A stretch of 64,000 nt of DNA from Sapria himalayana (taxonomy: Eukaryota > Streptophyta > Magnoliopsida > Malpighiales > Rafflesiaceae): positions 20,242-84,241 of the forward strand of contig JAREIK010012055.1 of assembly GCA_029783825.1 (NCBI GenBank). Reading direction: 5' to 3'. The position numbers and the translations under genes were made by a program. The notes under the pieces were generated by a model, which saw nothing but the letters and a program-made list of their open reading frames with translations, made no database searches and was not told where the DNA came from. Shown here piece by piece: positions 26,086 through 40,192 of this stretch; the first letter of the stretch is position 1; each line of letters begins with the position of its first letter.

Positions 26086-26518
26086 AAATAAATTATTTAA
26101 CTTATTCAGTATAATTTTAAATTTTATTTTAATTATTTATCAGTTTATTTTTATAGAAATATTAATTAAAAATTAAAATATTAGTGAGACAGGTATAATT
26201 TAAATAATTTATATTTCATCAAAAAAAATATAAGCTTATAAAAATAGGCACGATTTTAAAAACAAAAATTTATTATTTAGTAAAATATTTTATTTTGATT
26301 TTGTATCATTTTAGATTTTGCATTTAAATTTTAATTTTTATCATTATTTTTAATTATGGTTTATTAATTATTTATTGATCATTATTATAATATCTATTAA
26401 TAAAATTATTTATATTGAGTTTATATTATATATAATTATTATGATTATTATAACTAAATGTTATATTCATATTTAAAAAAAATTAAAAATTATTATATTT
26501 TCAAAGGTTATAACCTTC
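26086..26518 (+). repeat. Short + satellite segment ending at a palindromic core
   Basis: One partial monomer running from the end of composite copy C to the core at 26501-26517 (TCAAAGGTTATAACCTT). Immediately after the core the orientation reverses. Confidence 0.8.
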
Positions 26519-29500
26519 AATCTAAGTAATTTTAATGATAGATATTATAATAATGATCAAAAAATAAATTAATAAACTATTATTAATAAGATTGATAGCA
26601 ATTAAAATATAAATAAAAACCTATAATGATTCAAAATCAAAGCAAAATATATTACTAAATGATAATTTTTTGTTTTTAAATTTTTACTTCTTTTTATAAG
26701 CTTATATTTATTTTTTGATTAAAAATAAATTATTAAAATTATATTTGTTTCACTCTTTATTTCTTTTGGAATTAATATTTCTATAAAAAATAAACTAATA
26801 GAAAATTAAAATGAATATTTAAAATTATAATATTTAAGAATTAAAATGAGATTTATGATTTATTATATATGGTATACTGGTTTAATGGATTGTTAATTTA
26901 GGGGTTTTGTTGTTTAGGAGTTTAGCAATCTATTTTTGTATGCATTTAGTGGTTTATAGTTTGTATTTATATAATGAAAATAAAAAAAATTGATTTTATC
27001 TGATTTTGAAAGGTTATAACCTTTAAAAATAAAAAAATTTTTAAATTTTTTGAAATGTGAATACCATGTATAATTATATTAATCTTACGAATTATATATC
27101 ATATAAATTCAATTTAAACAATTTTAATTATAGATAGTATAATAATGATCGGAAATTAAATTAATAAACTATTATTAAAAATATAAATATTAATTAAAAT
27201 ATATTTATATAACACAAAATGATTCAAAATCAAATCAAAATATATTACTAAATAATAATATTTAATTTTCAAATATTTTTTTCTTTTTATAAGATTATAT
27301 TTTTTATTGATTAAAATTAAATTATTTAAATAATATTTGTCTCACTCAAATTTTATTTGTAATTAATTTTTCTAAATAATTAAACTATAAATAATTAAAA
27401 AGAATATTTAAAATTATAATAAATAGAAATAAAAATGTGATTTATTATTTATTATTTATTAAGTAGTATATAGCTATTAAAAGGTTTATGTATTTAGGGG
27501 TTTGGGGGTCTATGAACTTACTGATTTAATTAAGTAAGCATTTAATGTTCTATAGGTTTTATTTTAAAAATGAAATAACAAAAAAGTTATTTTTATTATT
27601 TTTTCTCATTTTTTAACGTTATAACCTTTGAAAATATAATAATTTTTAAATTTCTTTTCAAAAGTGAATACAAAATATATTTATAATAATCAAAATATTT
27701 ATATATCATATAAATTCAATAAAAACAATTTTATTGATAGATATTCTAATAATTATCAAAAAAAAAATTTAAAATCTATTACGAATAAGATTCATATTAC
27801 TTAAAATATAATATCAAAAGCTAAAATGATTCAAAAGCAAAGCAAAATATATCACTAAATAATAATTATTTGTTTTTAAATTTTTATGATTTTTATAAGC
27901 TTATCTCTTTTTTGATGAAAAATATTTTTAATAAATTATATTTTTAACTCATAATTTATTTTATAATTAATAAATATATAAAAATAAAAAACTAAACAAT
28001 CAAAATTAATTTTTTTAATTATAATGAAAACAAATAAAAATGAGATTTATTAATTATTATTTTGGGTATACCGGTTTAAAGTATTATCTATATAGTGGTA
28101 TCGAGATTTTGTAGTTTATTGATTTAAGTGCTTAGTCATTTAGTGGTGTATAGGTTTTATTTAAACAATGAAATAACAAAGAAAATTTTTTTTTTTATTT
28201 TAAGACATTTTCAAATGTTATAATCTTTGAAAATATAATAATTTTTAAATTTTTTTCAAAATTGAATACTATAATTAGTTATAATATTATTTTTATTTAT
28301 ATATCATATAAATTAAATATAATTATTTTTATTGAAAAATATTCAAATAATGATCAAAAAATAAATTAATAATCTATAATTAATAAGATAGATATCAATT
28401 AAAATATAATTATAAAACCTAAAATGAATCAGAAGCAAAGCAAAATATATTATTATATAATAATTTTTTATTTAGAAATTTTTTTTCTTTTAAAAAGTTT
28501 ATCTATATTTTTTTTATGAAAAATAATTTATATAAATTATATTTGTGTAACTCTTAATTATATTTTGTTATTAATATTTATATAAAAATAAACAAATAAA
28601 TAATTAAAATGAATATTTAAAATTATAATGAAAAAAAATGAGATTTAGTATTTATTATTTTTTATTTAGGTTATACTGGTATAATTTAAATCAGATCTGT
28701 CTCACTAATAATTTATTTTGTATTTAATATTTCTAGAAAAATATTCTGAAAATTAATTAAAATAAAAATTTAAAATTATACTGAATAAAAATTATAATGG
28801 TATTTATGATTAATTATTTATGTTTTCCAGTTTAATGGTTTATGTATTTAGAGATTTTGTATTTTAGAAGTTTAGCGATCTAGGCTTTTAGGCATTTAGT
28901 GGGTTATAGTTTTTATTTAATCAATAAAATAAAATAAAAATTTGTAATTTTTTATCATTTTCATAGGTTATAACCTTTGAAAATATAATAATATTTAGTT
29001 ATAATATTATTAATAATTATATAGGATATAAATTCAATATAAATAATTTTATTTATAGATATTATAATAATGATCAAAAAATAAATTAATAAACTATTAA
29101 TAATAAGATAGATATTAATTAAAAAATATTTACAAAACCCTAATTGATTCAAAATTATAGTAAAATATATTACTGGATAATAATTTTTAATTTTTAAATT
29201 TTTACTTCTTTTATAAGCGTATATATTTTTTTTGATTAAAAATAAATTATTTAAATTATATTTGTCACATTAATAATTTAATTTATAAAAATATTTCTAT
29301 AAAAATAAACTAATATATAATTTAAAATGAATATTTAAAACTATAATAAATAGAAATTAATATTAGATTTATTAATTAATATGTATTATATCGCAATTTA
29401 ATGGTTTATGTATTTAGGTGTTTACTTATTTAAATGTGTATGCTTTTAGTGGATTATAGGTTTTATTTGAAAAATAAAATAACAAAACATTTATTTTTAT

Positions 29501-32500
29501 TATTTTTTCATATTTTCAAAGGTTACCTATGAAAATATAATAATTTTTAAATTTTTTTCAAAAGTGAATTCAATATTTAGTTATAATAATCATTATATTT
29601 ATATATGATATAAATTCAGCATAAACTATTTTAGTGATAAATATTCAAATAATGATCAAAAAATAAATTAATAAAAATATTATTAATAAGATATATATCA
29701 ATTAAAAAATAATCACAAACATAAAATGATTCATAAGCAAAAGAAAATATATTACAATATAATAATTTTTTGTTTCGAATTTTTTTTTATTTTAAAAAGT
29801 TTATCTATATTTTTTTGATTAAAAATAATTTACATAAATTATATTTGTCTAACTCATAATTTATTTTTTAATTAATATTTATATAAAAATAAAAAATTAA
29901 TAATTAAAATGAATATTAAAAATTATAATGAAAAAAAGATGAGATTTATTATTTATTATTTAGGGTATACTGGTTTAATTTAAGTTAGATATGTCTCGCT
30001 AATAATTTATTATGTAATTAATATTTCTATAAAAATAAACTGATAAATAATTAAAATAAAAATTTGAAATTATATTAGAATAAAAATTAAAATGAGATTT
30101 ATGATTTATTTTTAATGTATACCAGTTTAATGGTTTTGAGATTTAAAATTTCTAAAATGTGAATACAATATTTAGTTATAATATTATTAATAATCATACA
30201 TCATATAAATTCAATATAAACAATTTTATTGATAGTTATTATAATAATGATCAAAAAGTAAATTAATAAACTATTATTAATAAGATAAATATTAATAAAC
30301 TATTAATAATATGATAGATATTAAATAGTAAACTATTAAAAATGATGAAAAATTAAATTGATTCAAAATAAAAGTAAAATATATTACAGAATGAATATTT
30401 TCAATTTTTAAATTTTACTTCTTTTATAAGCATACATATATTTTTTGATAAAATAAAAATTATTTAAATTATATTTGTCTTACTCATAATTTATTTTTTA
30501 ATAAATATTTCTATAAAAAGAAACTAATATATAATGAAAATTATAATAAATTGAAATAAAAATTAGATTTCTTAATTATTTAGTATATAGCTATTTAATG
30601 GTTTATATATTTAGGCATTACGGGGTTTAGAAGTTTACTTATTTAACTGTGTATGCATTTAGTGGTTTATAGGTTTTATTTAAAAATTAAAATAACAAAA
30701 TTTTTATTTTTATTATTTTTTGATATTTTCAAAGGTTATAACTTTTGAAAATATAATAATTTTTAAATTATTTTCAAAAGTAAATTCAATATCTAGTTAT
30801 AATAATCATTATATTTATATATCATATAAATTCAATATAAACAATTTTAGTGATAAATATTCTAATAATTATCAAAAAATAAATTAATAAAAAATTTTTA
30901 ATAAGATAGATTTGAATTAAAATATTATTACAAAACATAAAATGATTTAGAAGCAAAGCAAAATATATTACTATATAATAATTTTTTGTTTTAAATTTTT
31001 TTTTCTTTTAAAAAGTTTATCTATAATTTTTTGATGAAAAATAAAATATATAAATTATATTTGTTTAACTCAATTTATTTTGTAATTAATGTTTATATAT
31101 AAATAAACAAATAAATAATTAAAATGATATTTATAATTATAATGAAAATAAAATAAGATTTATTATTTATAATTTAGGGATACCGGTTTAATTTAAGTTA
31201 GATATGTCTCACTAATAATTTATTTTGTAATTAATATTTCTATAAAAATAAACTGATAAATAATTAAAATAAAATTTTAAAATTATACTGAATAAAAATT
31301 AATATGAGATTTATTATTTATTATTAATGTATACCAGTTTAATGGTTTAACTATTTAAAGGTTTTGTCGTTTAGTATGTTAGTAATTTATGTTTTTTTGG
31401 CTTTTAGTGGTTTATTAGTTTTATTTTAAAATTAAAATAACAAAAAATTTATTTTTATTAATTTTTGATTTTTTCAAAGGTTATAACCGTTGAAAATATA
31501 TTAATTTTAAATTTTTTTAAAAAGTGAATACAATCTTTAGTTATAATAATCATTATATTTATATAGCAAATAAATTCAATAAAAATAATTTTTTTGATAA
31601 ATATTCTAATAATAATCAAAAAATAAATTAATAATCTATTATTAATAAGATATATATCAATTAATATATAATTGCAAAACCTAAAATGATTAAGAAGCAA
31701 AACAAAATATATTACTATATAATAATTTTTTTATTTAAAATCTTTTTTCTTTTAAAAAGTTTATCTATAATTTTTTGATGAAAAACAATTTATATAAATT
31801 ATATTTGTCTAACTCAAATTATTTTGTAATTAATTTTTATATATAAATATTCAAATAAATAATTAAAATGAATATTTAAAATTATAATTAAAAAATGAGA
31901 TTTATTATTTATTATTTAGGGATACCAATTCTATTTAAATTAGATTAGTCTTACTAATAATTTATTTTGTCATTATTATTTCTATAAAAATAAACTGATA
32001 AATAATTAAAATAAAACTTTAAAATTATACTGAATAAATATTAAAATGAGATTAATGATTTATTATTAATCTATACCAGTTTAATTGAATAAGTATTTAG
32101 AGGTTTTGTCATTTAGGAGTTTATCAATTTATGTTTTTAGACTTTTAGTGGTTTATACGTTTTATTTAAAAAATTAAATAACAATAAATATATATTTATT
32201 ATTTTTAAAAATTTTAAAATGTTATAACCTTTCAAAATATAATAATTTTTAATTTTTTTTCAAAAGTGAATAGAATCTCTAGTTATAATAATCATTATAT
32301 TTATATATCATATAAATTCAATATAAACAATTTTATTGATAAATATTATAATAATGATCAAAAAATATATTAATAATATATTATTAATTAGATAGATTTC
32401 ATTTATAAAAAAGATAGATATCAATTAAAATATAATTATAAAACCTAAATGATTCAGATTCAAAGTAAAAGATATTACTATATAATAATTTTTTGTTTAG

Positions 32501-35500
32501 AAATTTTCTTTTCTTCTAAAAAGTTTATCTATAATTTTTTAATGAAAAATAATATATATAAATTATATTTGTCTAACTCAATTTATTTTGTAATTAATAT
32601 TTATATATAAATAAACAAATAAATAATTAAAATGAATATTTAAAATTATAATGACAAAAAAATAAGATTTATTTATTTTTATTTATTATTTAGGGATACC
32701 GGTTTAATTTAAATTAGATCTGTCTCACTAAAAATTTATTTTATAATTAATATTTATATAAAAATAAACTGATAAATAATTAAAATAAAAATTTAAAATT
32801 ATACTGAATAAAAATTGAAATGCGATTTATGATTTATGATTTATTATTAATGTATACCAGTTAAATGGTCTAAGTATTAAGAGGTTTTGTCGTTAGAAGT
32901 TTAGAGATTTATATTTTTAGGCTTTTAGTGGTTTATATGCTTTATATAAAAAAATAAAATAACAAAAAAATTTATTTAATTTGTTATCATTTTCATAGGT
33001 TATAACCTTTGAAAATATAATAATATTTACAATTTTTTGAAATGTGAATACAATATTTAGTTATAATAATATTAATAATTATATATCATATAAATTCAAT
33101 ATAAATAATTTTATTGATAGATAATATAAAAATGATCAAAAATTAAATTAATAAACTATTAATAAAAAGATAGATATTAAATAAAAAATATTTACAAAAA
33201 CAATATTGATTCATAATTAAAGTAAAATATATTACTGGATAATAATTTTTAATTTTTAAATTTTTACTTCTTTTATAAGCGTATATTTTTTTTATTAAAA
33301 ATAAAAAAATAAAATTATTTTTGTTGCACTCATACTTTATTTTGTAATAAATATTTCTATAAAAATAAACTAATAAATAATTAAATGAATATTTAAAATT
33401 ATAATAAATAGAAATAAAAATTAGATTTATTAATTATTAAGTAGTATATAAAAGTTTAATGGTTTATGTATTTAGGCATTACGGGGTTTAGAAGTTTACT
33501 AATTTAACTATGTATGCATTTAGTGGTTTATAGTATTTATTTAAAAAATAAAATAAAAAAAAATTATTTTTGTTATTTTTTGATATTTTCAATGCTTATA
33601 ACCTTTGAAAATTTTTATATTTTTTTCAAAAAGTGAATAAATATTTATGTATAATAAAATAAAATATCAAAGCTTATAAAATAATATAGAAATAATTTAT
33701 GTTTAGAAGTTTACTAATTTAATTGTGTATGCATTTAGTGGTTTATAGTTTTTATTTAAAAAATAAAATAAAAAAAAATATTTTTATTATTTTTTGATAT
33801 TTTCAAAGCTTATAACCTTTGAAAATTTTTATATTTTTTTCAAAAAGTGAATAAATATTTATGTATAATAAAATAAAATATCAAAGCTTATAAAATAATA
33901 TAGAAATAATTTATGTTTAGAAGTTTACTAATTTAATTGTGTATGCATTTAGTGGTTTATAGTTTTTATTTAAAAAATAAAATAAAAAAAAATATTTTTA
34001 TTATTTTTTGATATTTTCAAAGTATATAACCTTTGAAAATTTTTATATTTTTTTCAAAAAGTGAATAAATATTTATGTATAATAATCATAATAATTATAT
34101 ATCATATAAATTCAATATAAACAATTTTATTGATAGATATTCTAATAATTATCAAAAAATAAAAATCTATTATGAATAACATTGATATTACTTAAAATAT
34201 AATATCAAAACCAAAATTGATTCAAAAGCAAAGCAAAATATATTACTTAATAATAATAATAATTTGTTTTTAAATTTTTAATATTTTTATAAGCTTTTTT
34301 TTTATGAAAAATAATTTTTATAAATTATGTTTTTAACTCATAATTTATTTTATAATTAATACATATATACAAATAAAAAACAAAAAATCAAAATGATTTT
34401 TTTTAAATTATAATGAAAACAAATAAAAATGAGATTTATTAATTATTATTTAGGGTATACCAGTTTAAAGGATTATCTATATAGGGGTATCAGGATTTTG
34501 TAGTTTAGTGATTTATGTGTTTAAGTCTTTAGTGGTTTATAAGTTTTATTTAAACAATAAAATAAAAATAATAATTTTTTTTTATTTTTTCAAATGTTAA
34601 AAGGTTATAATATTTGAAAATATAATAATTTTAAAATTTTTTTAAAAATTGAATATAATTTTTAGTTATAATAATTATTAAATATATATATATATATCAT
34701 ATAAATTTAATATAAACATTTTTATTGATAAATATTATAATAATGATAAAAAAATAATTTAAAAATTTATTATTAATAAGTTAGATATCAATTAAAATAT
34801 AATTACAAAACCTAAAATGATTCAGAAACAAAGCAAAATATATTACTATATAATAATTAATTGTTTTTAGTTTTTTTCTTCCTTTATTTAGTTTATCTAT
34901 ATTTTTTTGTTGAAAAATAATTTATATAAATTATATTTGTTTAACTTATACTTTATTTTGTACTTAATATTTATATAAAAATAAATAAATAAATAATTAA
35001 TATGAATATTTATAATTATAATGAAAAAAATGACATTTGTATTTTATTATTTTGAGTATACCAGTTTAATTTAAATTATATCTCTCTCACTAATAATTAA
35101 TTTTGTAATTAATATTACTGTAAAAATAAACTGATAAATAATTAAAATAAAGATTTAAAAGTATACTTAATAAAAATTAAATTGAGATTTATGATTTATT
35201 ATTAATGTATACCAATTTAATGGCTTAAGTACGTAAAGGTTTTGTCGTTTAGGAGTTTAGCAATTTATGTTTTTAGGCATTTAGTGGTTTATAGGTTTTA
35301 TTTAAATAATGAAATAACAAAAAATTTATTTTTGATATTTTTTAAACTTTTTAAAAGTTATAACATTTGAAAATCTAATAATTTTAAATTTTTTTAAAAA
35401 TGTTTATACAATATTTAGTAATAATAATAATTATAACTATATATAATATCAACAATATATAAACAATTTTATTGATAGATATTATATCAATTATCAAAAA

Positions 35501-38500
35501 ATAAATTAATAAACATTTATTAATATGATAGATATAAATTAAAATATAATTAAAAAACCTAAAATAATTCAAAATCAATGTAAAATTTATTACTAAATAA
35601 TAATTTATTTTAGTTTTTGCATCATTTTATAAGCTTATATTTTTTTTTTGATGAAAAATATATTATTTAAATTATATTTGTATCCATCATAATTTATTTT
35701 GTAATTAATATTTATATAAATTATTTAAATTATATTTAAGGTTTACGAGTTTAAAGGTTTATGTATTTACGGGCTTTAGGGTTTAGGAGTTTAGAGATTT
35801 ATGTATTTAGGTATTTAATGGTTTATAAGTTTTATTTAAACAATTATATAACAAAAAATTTATTTTTGTTATTTTTAACATTTTTGAAGGTTATAAACTT
35901 TGAAAATATAATAATTTTTAATTTTTTTTATATGTGAATATTATATTTAGTTATATTAATCATAATAATTATATATTATGTAAATTCAATATAAACAATT
36001 ATATTGATAGATATTATATTAATGATCAAAAAATAAATCAATAAACTATTATTAAAATGAAAGATATATTTAAAATATATTTGCCAAACGTAAATTTATT
36101 CAAAATCAAAATAAAATATATTACTAAATAATAATTTTTTTGATGTTTTGCTTCTTATTATAAGTTTATATTTTTTTTATTAAAAGTAAATTATTTAAAT
36201 TATATTTGTCTCACTTATAATTTATTTTTAATTTATAATTCTATAAAAATAAACATATAAATAATTAAAATGAATATTTAAATCTATATTGAATACAAAT
36301 AAAATAGATATTTATTATTTAATATTCAAGATATACTAGTTTAATGGTTTAAGTATTTATGTGTTTTGGGGTTTAGTGATTTAAGTGTTTAGGCCTTTAG
36401 TGATTTATAGTTTTTATTTTAAGAATGAAAAAATAAAAAATTTAATTTTTTGATTTTTTTTTTAATTTTTAAAGGTTATAACCTTTGAAAATATGATAAT
36501 TTTTAATTTTTTTTAAATGTGAATATAATATTTAGTTATAATAATCTTAATAATTATATATAATGTAAACTCAATACAAATAATTTTATTAATGCATATT
36601 ATAATAATGATCAATAAATAATTAAAAACTATTATTAATAATAATAATATAAATTAAAAGATGATTGAAAAATCTAAATGATTCAAAATAAAAATAAAAT
36701 ATATTACTAAATAATAAATTTTTGTTTTTAAAATTTTACCTTATTTTATAAGGATATATTTTTTTTGATGAAAAATAAATTATTTAAATTAGATATGTCT
36801 CACTAATAATTTATTTTGTAATTAATATTTCTATAAAAATAAACTGATAAATAATTAAAATAAAAATTTAAAATTATACATAATAAAAATTAAATTGAGA
36901 TTTTTGATTTTTTATTAATGTACACCTGTTTAATGGTTTAAGTATTTAGAGGTTTTGTCGTTTAGAAGTTTAGCAATTTATGTTTTTCGGCATTTAGTCG
37001 TTTATAGGTTTTATTAAAACAATAAAATAACAAAAAAATTGTAATTTTCTCATTTTATTAGGTTATAACTTTTGAAAATATAATAATATTTAAAAATTTT
37101 TGAAATGTGAATATAATATTTAATTATTTTAATATTAATAATTATATACCATATAAATTCAATTTAAAAAATTTTATTGATAGATAATATAATAATGATC
37201 AAAAATTAAATTACTAAACTATTAATAATAAAATAGATATAAATTAAAAAATATTTACAATACCCAAATCGATTCAAGATTAAACTAAAATATATTACTG
37301 AATAATAATTTTTAATTTTTAAATTTTTACTTCTTTTATAAGCGTCTATATTTTTTTGATTAAAAATAAATTATTTAAATTATATTTTTCGCACTCATAA
37401 TTTATTTTATAATAAATTTTATATAAAAACAAACTAATAAATAATAAAATCAATATTTAAAATTATAATAAATAAAATAAAAATCAGATTTATTAATTAT
37501 TAAGTAGTATATAGTGGTTTAATGGTTTATGTATTTAGGAGTTTACTAATTTAACTATATATGCATTTAGTGGTTTATATGTTTTATTTAAAAAATAAAA
37601 TAACAAAAAATTTATTTTTGTTATTTTTTGATATTTTCAAAGGTTATAACCTTTGAAAATATAAAAATTTTAAAACTTTTTTCAAAAGTGAATATAATAT
37701 TTAGTTATAATAATTATTAAACATATATCATATAAATTCAATATAAATATTTTTATTGATAAATATTCTAATAATGATCAAAAAATAAATTAATAATATA
37801 TTATTAATATGTTAGAAATCAATTAAAATATAATTACAAAACCTAAAATGATTCAGAAACAAAGTAAAATATATTACTATATAATATTTCTTTGTTTTTA
37901 TTTTTTGTCTTCTTTTAGTAAGTTTATCTATATTTTTTTGTTGAAAAATAATTTTTATAAATTATATTTGTATAACTTATAATTTATTTGGTAATTAATA
38001 TTTATATAAAAATTAACAAATAAATAATTAAAATGAATATTTAAAATTATAATGAAAAAAATAAAAATGACATTTATTATTTATTATTTAGGATATACAT
38101 GTTTAAAAAATTTATCTATTTAGGTTTTTCGAGATTTAAAAGTTATTGATTTAATTATTTATTCATTTAATGGTTTACAGGTTTTATTCAAACAATGAAA
38201 TAACAAAAAATTTAAATTTGATATTTTTTGAAATTTTCAAAGTTTATAACATTTGAAACTATAATAATTTTAAAATTTTTTAAAAATGTGAATACAATAT
38301 TTAGTAATAATAAATATTATAACTATATATAATATAAACTAAATATAAATAATTTTATTGATAGATATTATATCAATTATTTTAAAAAAAATTAATAAAC
38401 CATTATAAATATGCTAGATATAAATTAAAATATAATTAAAAAACCTAAAATGATTCAAAATCAAAGTAAAATTTATTACTAAATAATATATATTTTTTGT

Positions 38501-40192
38501 GTTTGCATCATTTTATAAGCTTATATGTTTTTTTGATGAAAAATATATTATTTAAATTATATTTGTATCACTCATAATTTATTTTGTAATTAATATTTCT
38601 ATAAATTATTTAAATTATATTTAACGTTTATGAGTTTAAAGGTTTAAGTATTTAGGGGTTTCGGGGTTTAAGAGTTTAGATATTTATGTATTTAGGCATT
38701 TATTGGTTTATAAGTTTTATTAAAACAATGATATAACAAAAAAATTATTTTTGTTATTTTTTATCATTTTTGAAGGTTAGAACCTTTGAAAATATAAAAA
38801 TTTTTAAATTTTTTTTATATGTGAATACTATATTTAGTTATGATAATCTTAATAATTATATATCATTTAAATTCAATATAATCAATTATATTGATAGATA
38901 TTATATTAATGATCAAAAAATAAATTAATAAACTATTATTAATAAGAAAGATTTTATTTAAAATATATTTGCAAAACGTAAATTTATTCAAAATCAAAGT
39001 AAAATATATTAAAAAATAATAATTTTTTTGATGTATTGCTTCTTTTTATATGTTTATATTTTTTGTTATTAAAAGTAAATTATTTAAATTATATTTGTCT
39101 TCCTCATAATTTATTTTTAATTTATAATTCTATAAAAATAATCTAATAAATAATTAAACTGTATATTTAAAATTATAATGAATACAAATAAAATAAAGAT
39201 TTATTATTTATTATTCAGGATATACTAGTATAATATTTTAAGTATTTAGGTGTTTTTGGGTTTAGTGAGTAAAGTGTTTAGGCCTTAAGTGATTTATAGT
39301 TTTTATTTTAAGAATGATTAAATAAAAAATTTAATTTGTTCATTTTTTTTAATTTTTGAAGGTTATAACCTTTGAATATATAATAATTTTAAATTTTTTT
39401 AAATGTGAATATAATATTTAGTAATAATAATCTTAATAATTATATATAATGTAAACTCAATATAAATAATTTTATTAATAGATATTATAATAATTATTAA
39501 TAAAAAATTAATAAACTAGTATTAATAAATATGATATAAATTAAAATATAATTGTAGAATCTGAAATGATTCAAAATCAAAATAAGATATATTAATAAAA
39601 AATAATTTTTTATTTTTAAAATTTTGCCTCATTTTATTAGCATATATATATATATTTTGATGAAAAATAAATTATTTAAATTATATCTGTCTCACTAATA
39701 ATTTATTTTGTAATTAATATTTCTATAAAAATAAATTAATAAATAATTAAAATGAATATTTAAAATTATACTTAATAAAAATTAATAGATATTATAATAA
39801 TATTCAAAAATTAAATTTATAAACTATTAATATTATGATAGATATTAATTAAAAAATATTTACAAAACACAATTAATTCAAAATTAAAGAAACTTATATT
39901 ACTTGATAATAATTTTTAATTTTTAAATTTATATTTCTTTTATAAGCGTATATTTTTATTAGATAAATAATATATTATTTAAATTATATTTGTCCCACTC
40001 ATAATTTATTTGTAATAAATATTTCTAAATAAATACACTAATAAATAATTAAAATGAATATTTAAAAATATAATAAATAGCAATAAAAATTAAATTTATT
40101 AATTATTAAGTAGTATTTAGCAGTTTAATGGTTTATGTATTTAGGCATTACGGGATTTAAGAGTTTACTGATTTAACTTTATATGCATTTAG
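26519..40192 (-). repeat. Satellite array, - orientation (13.7 kb)
   Basis: Monomers in reverse orientation, with G-rich telomere-like modules at for example 26880-26950, 27480-27560, 28850-28910, 33470-33530, 35755-35830, 38640-38710 and 40125-40190. Marker M1 appears inverted near 27485-27560, M4-type short monomers near 35740 and 38630, and Ma near 33478 and 40148. The pattern near 28670-28800, 31180-31320, 32700-32870 and 35050-35200 shows an extra half-module (GATCTGTCTCACTAATAA) between two telomere-like modules. No gene is visible. Confidence 0.88.
33487..34081 (-). repeat. Local tandem triplication, period 214-215 bp
   Basis: Units start at 33487, 33702 and 33916, each opening TTTAGAAGTTTACTAATTTA. 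They contain the telomere-like module and the palindromic core; the first two units also end in a joining segment with ATATCAAAGCTTATAAAATA. The third unit stops at about 34081, where the normal monomer continues. Units 2 and 3 are nearly identical, so the event is recent relative to monomer divergence. Confidence 0.9.

Noticed and set aside
26501..26517. The palindromic core as a transcription terminator or CRISPR repeat
   Set aside because: Spacing of about 600 bp, plant context, no U-tract linked to a gene and similar, not unique, spacers rule out both.
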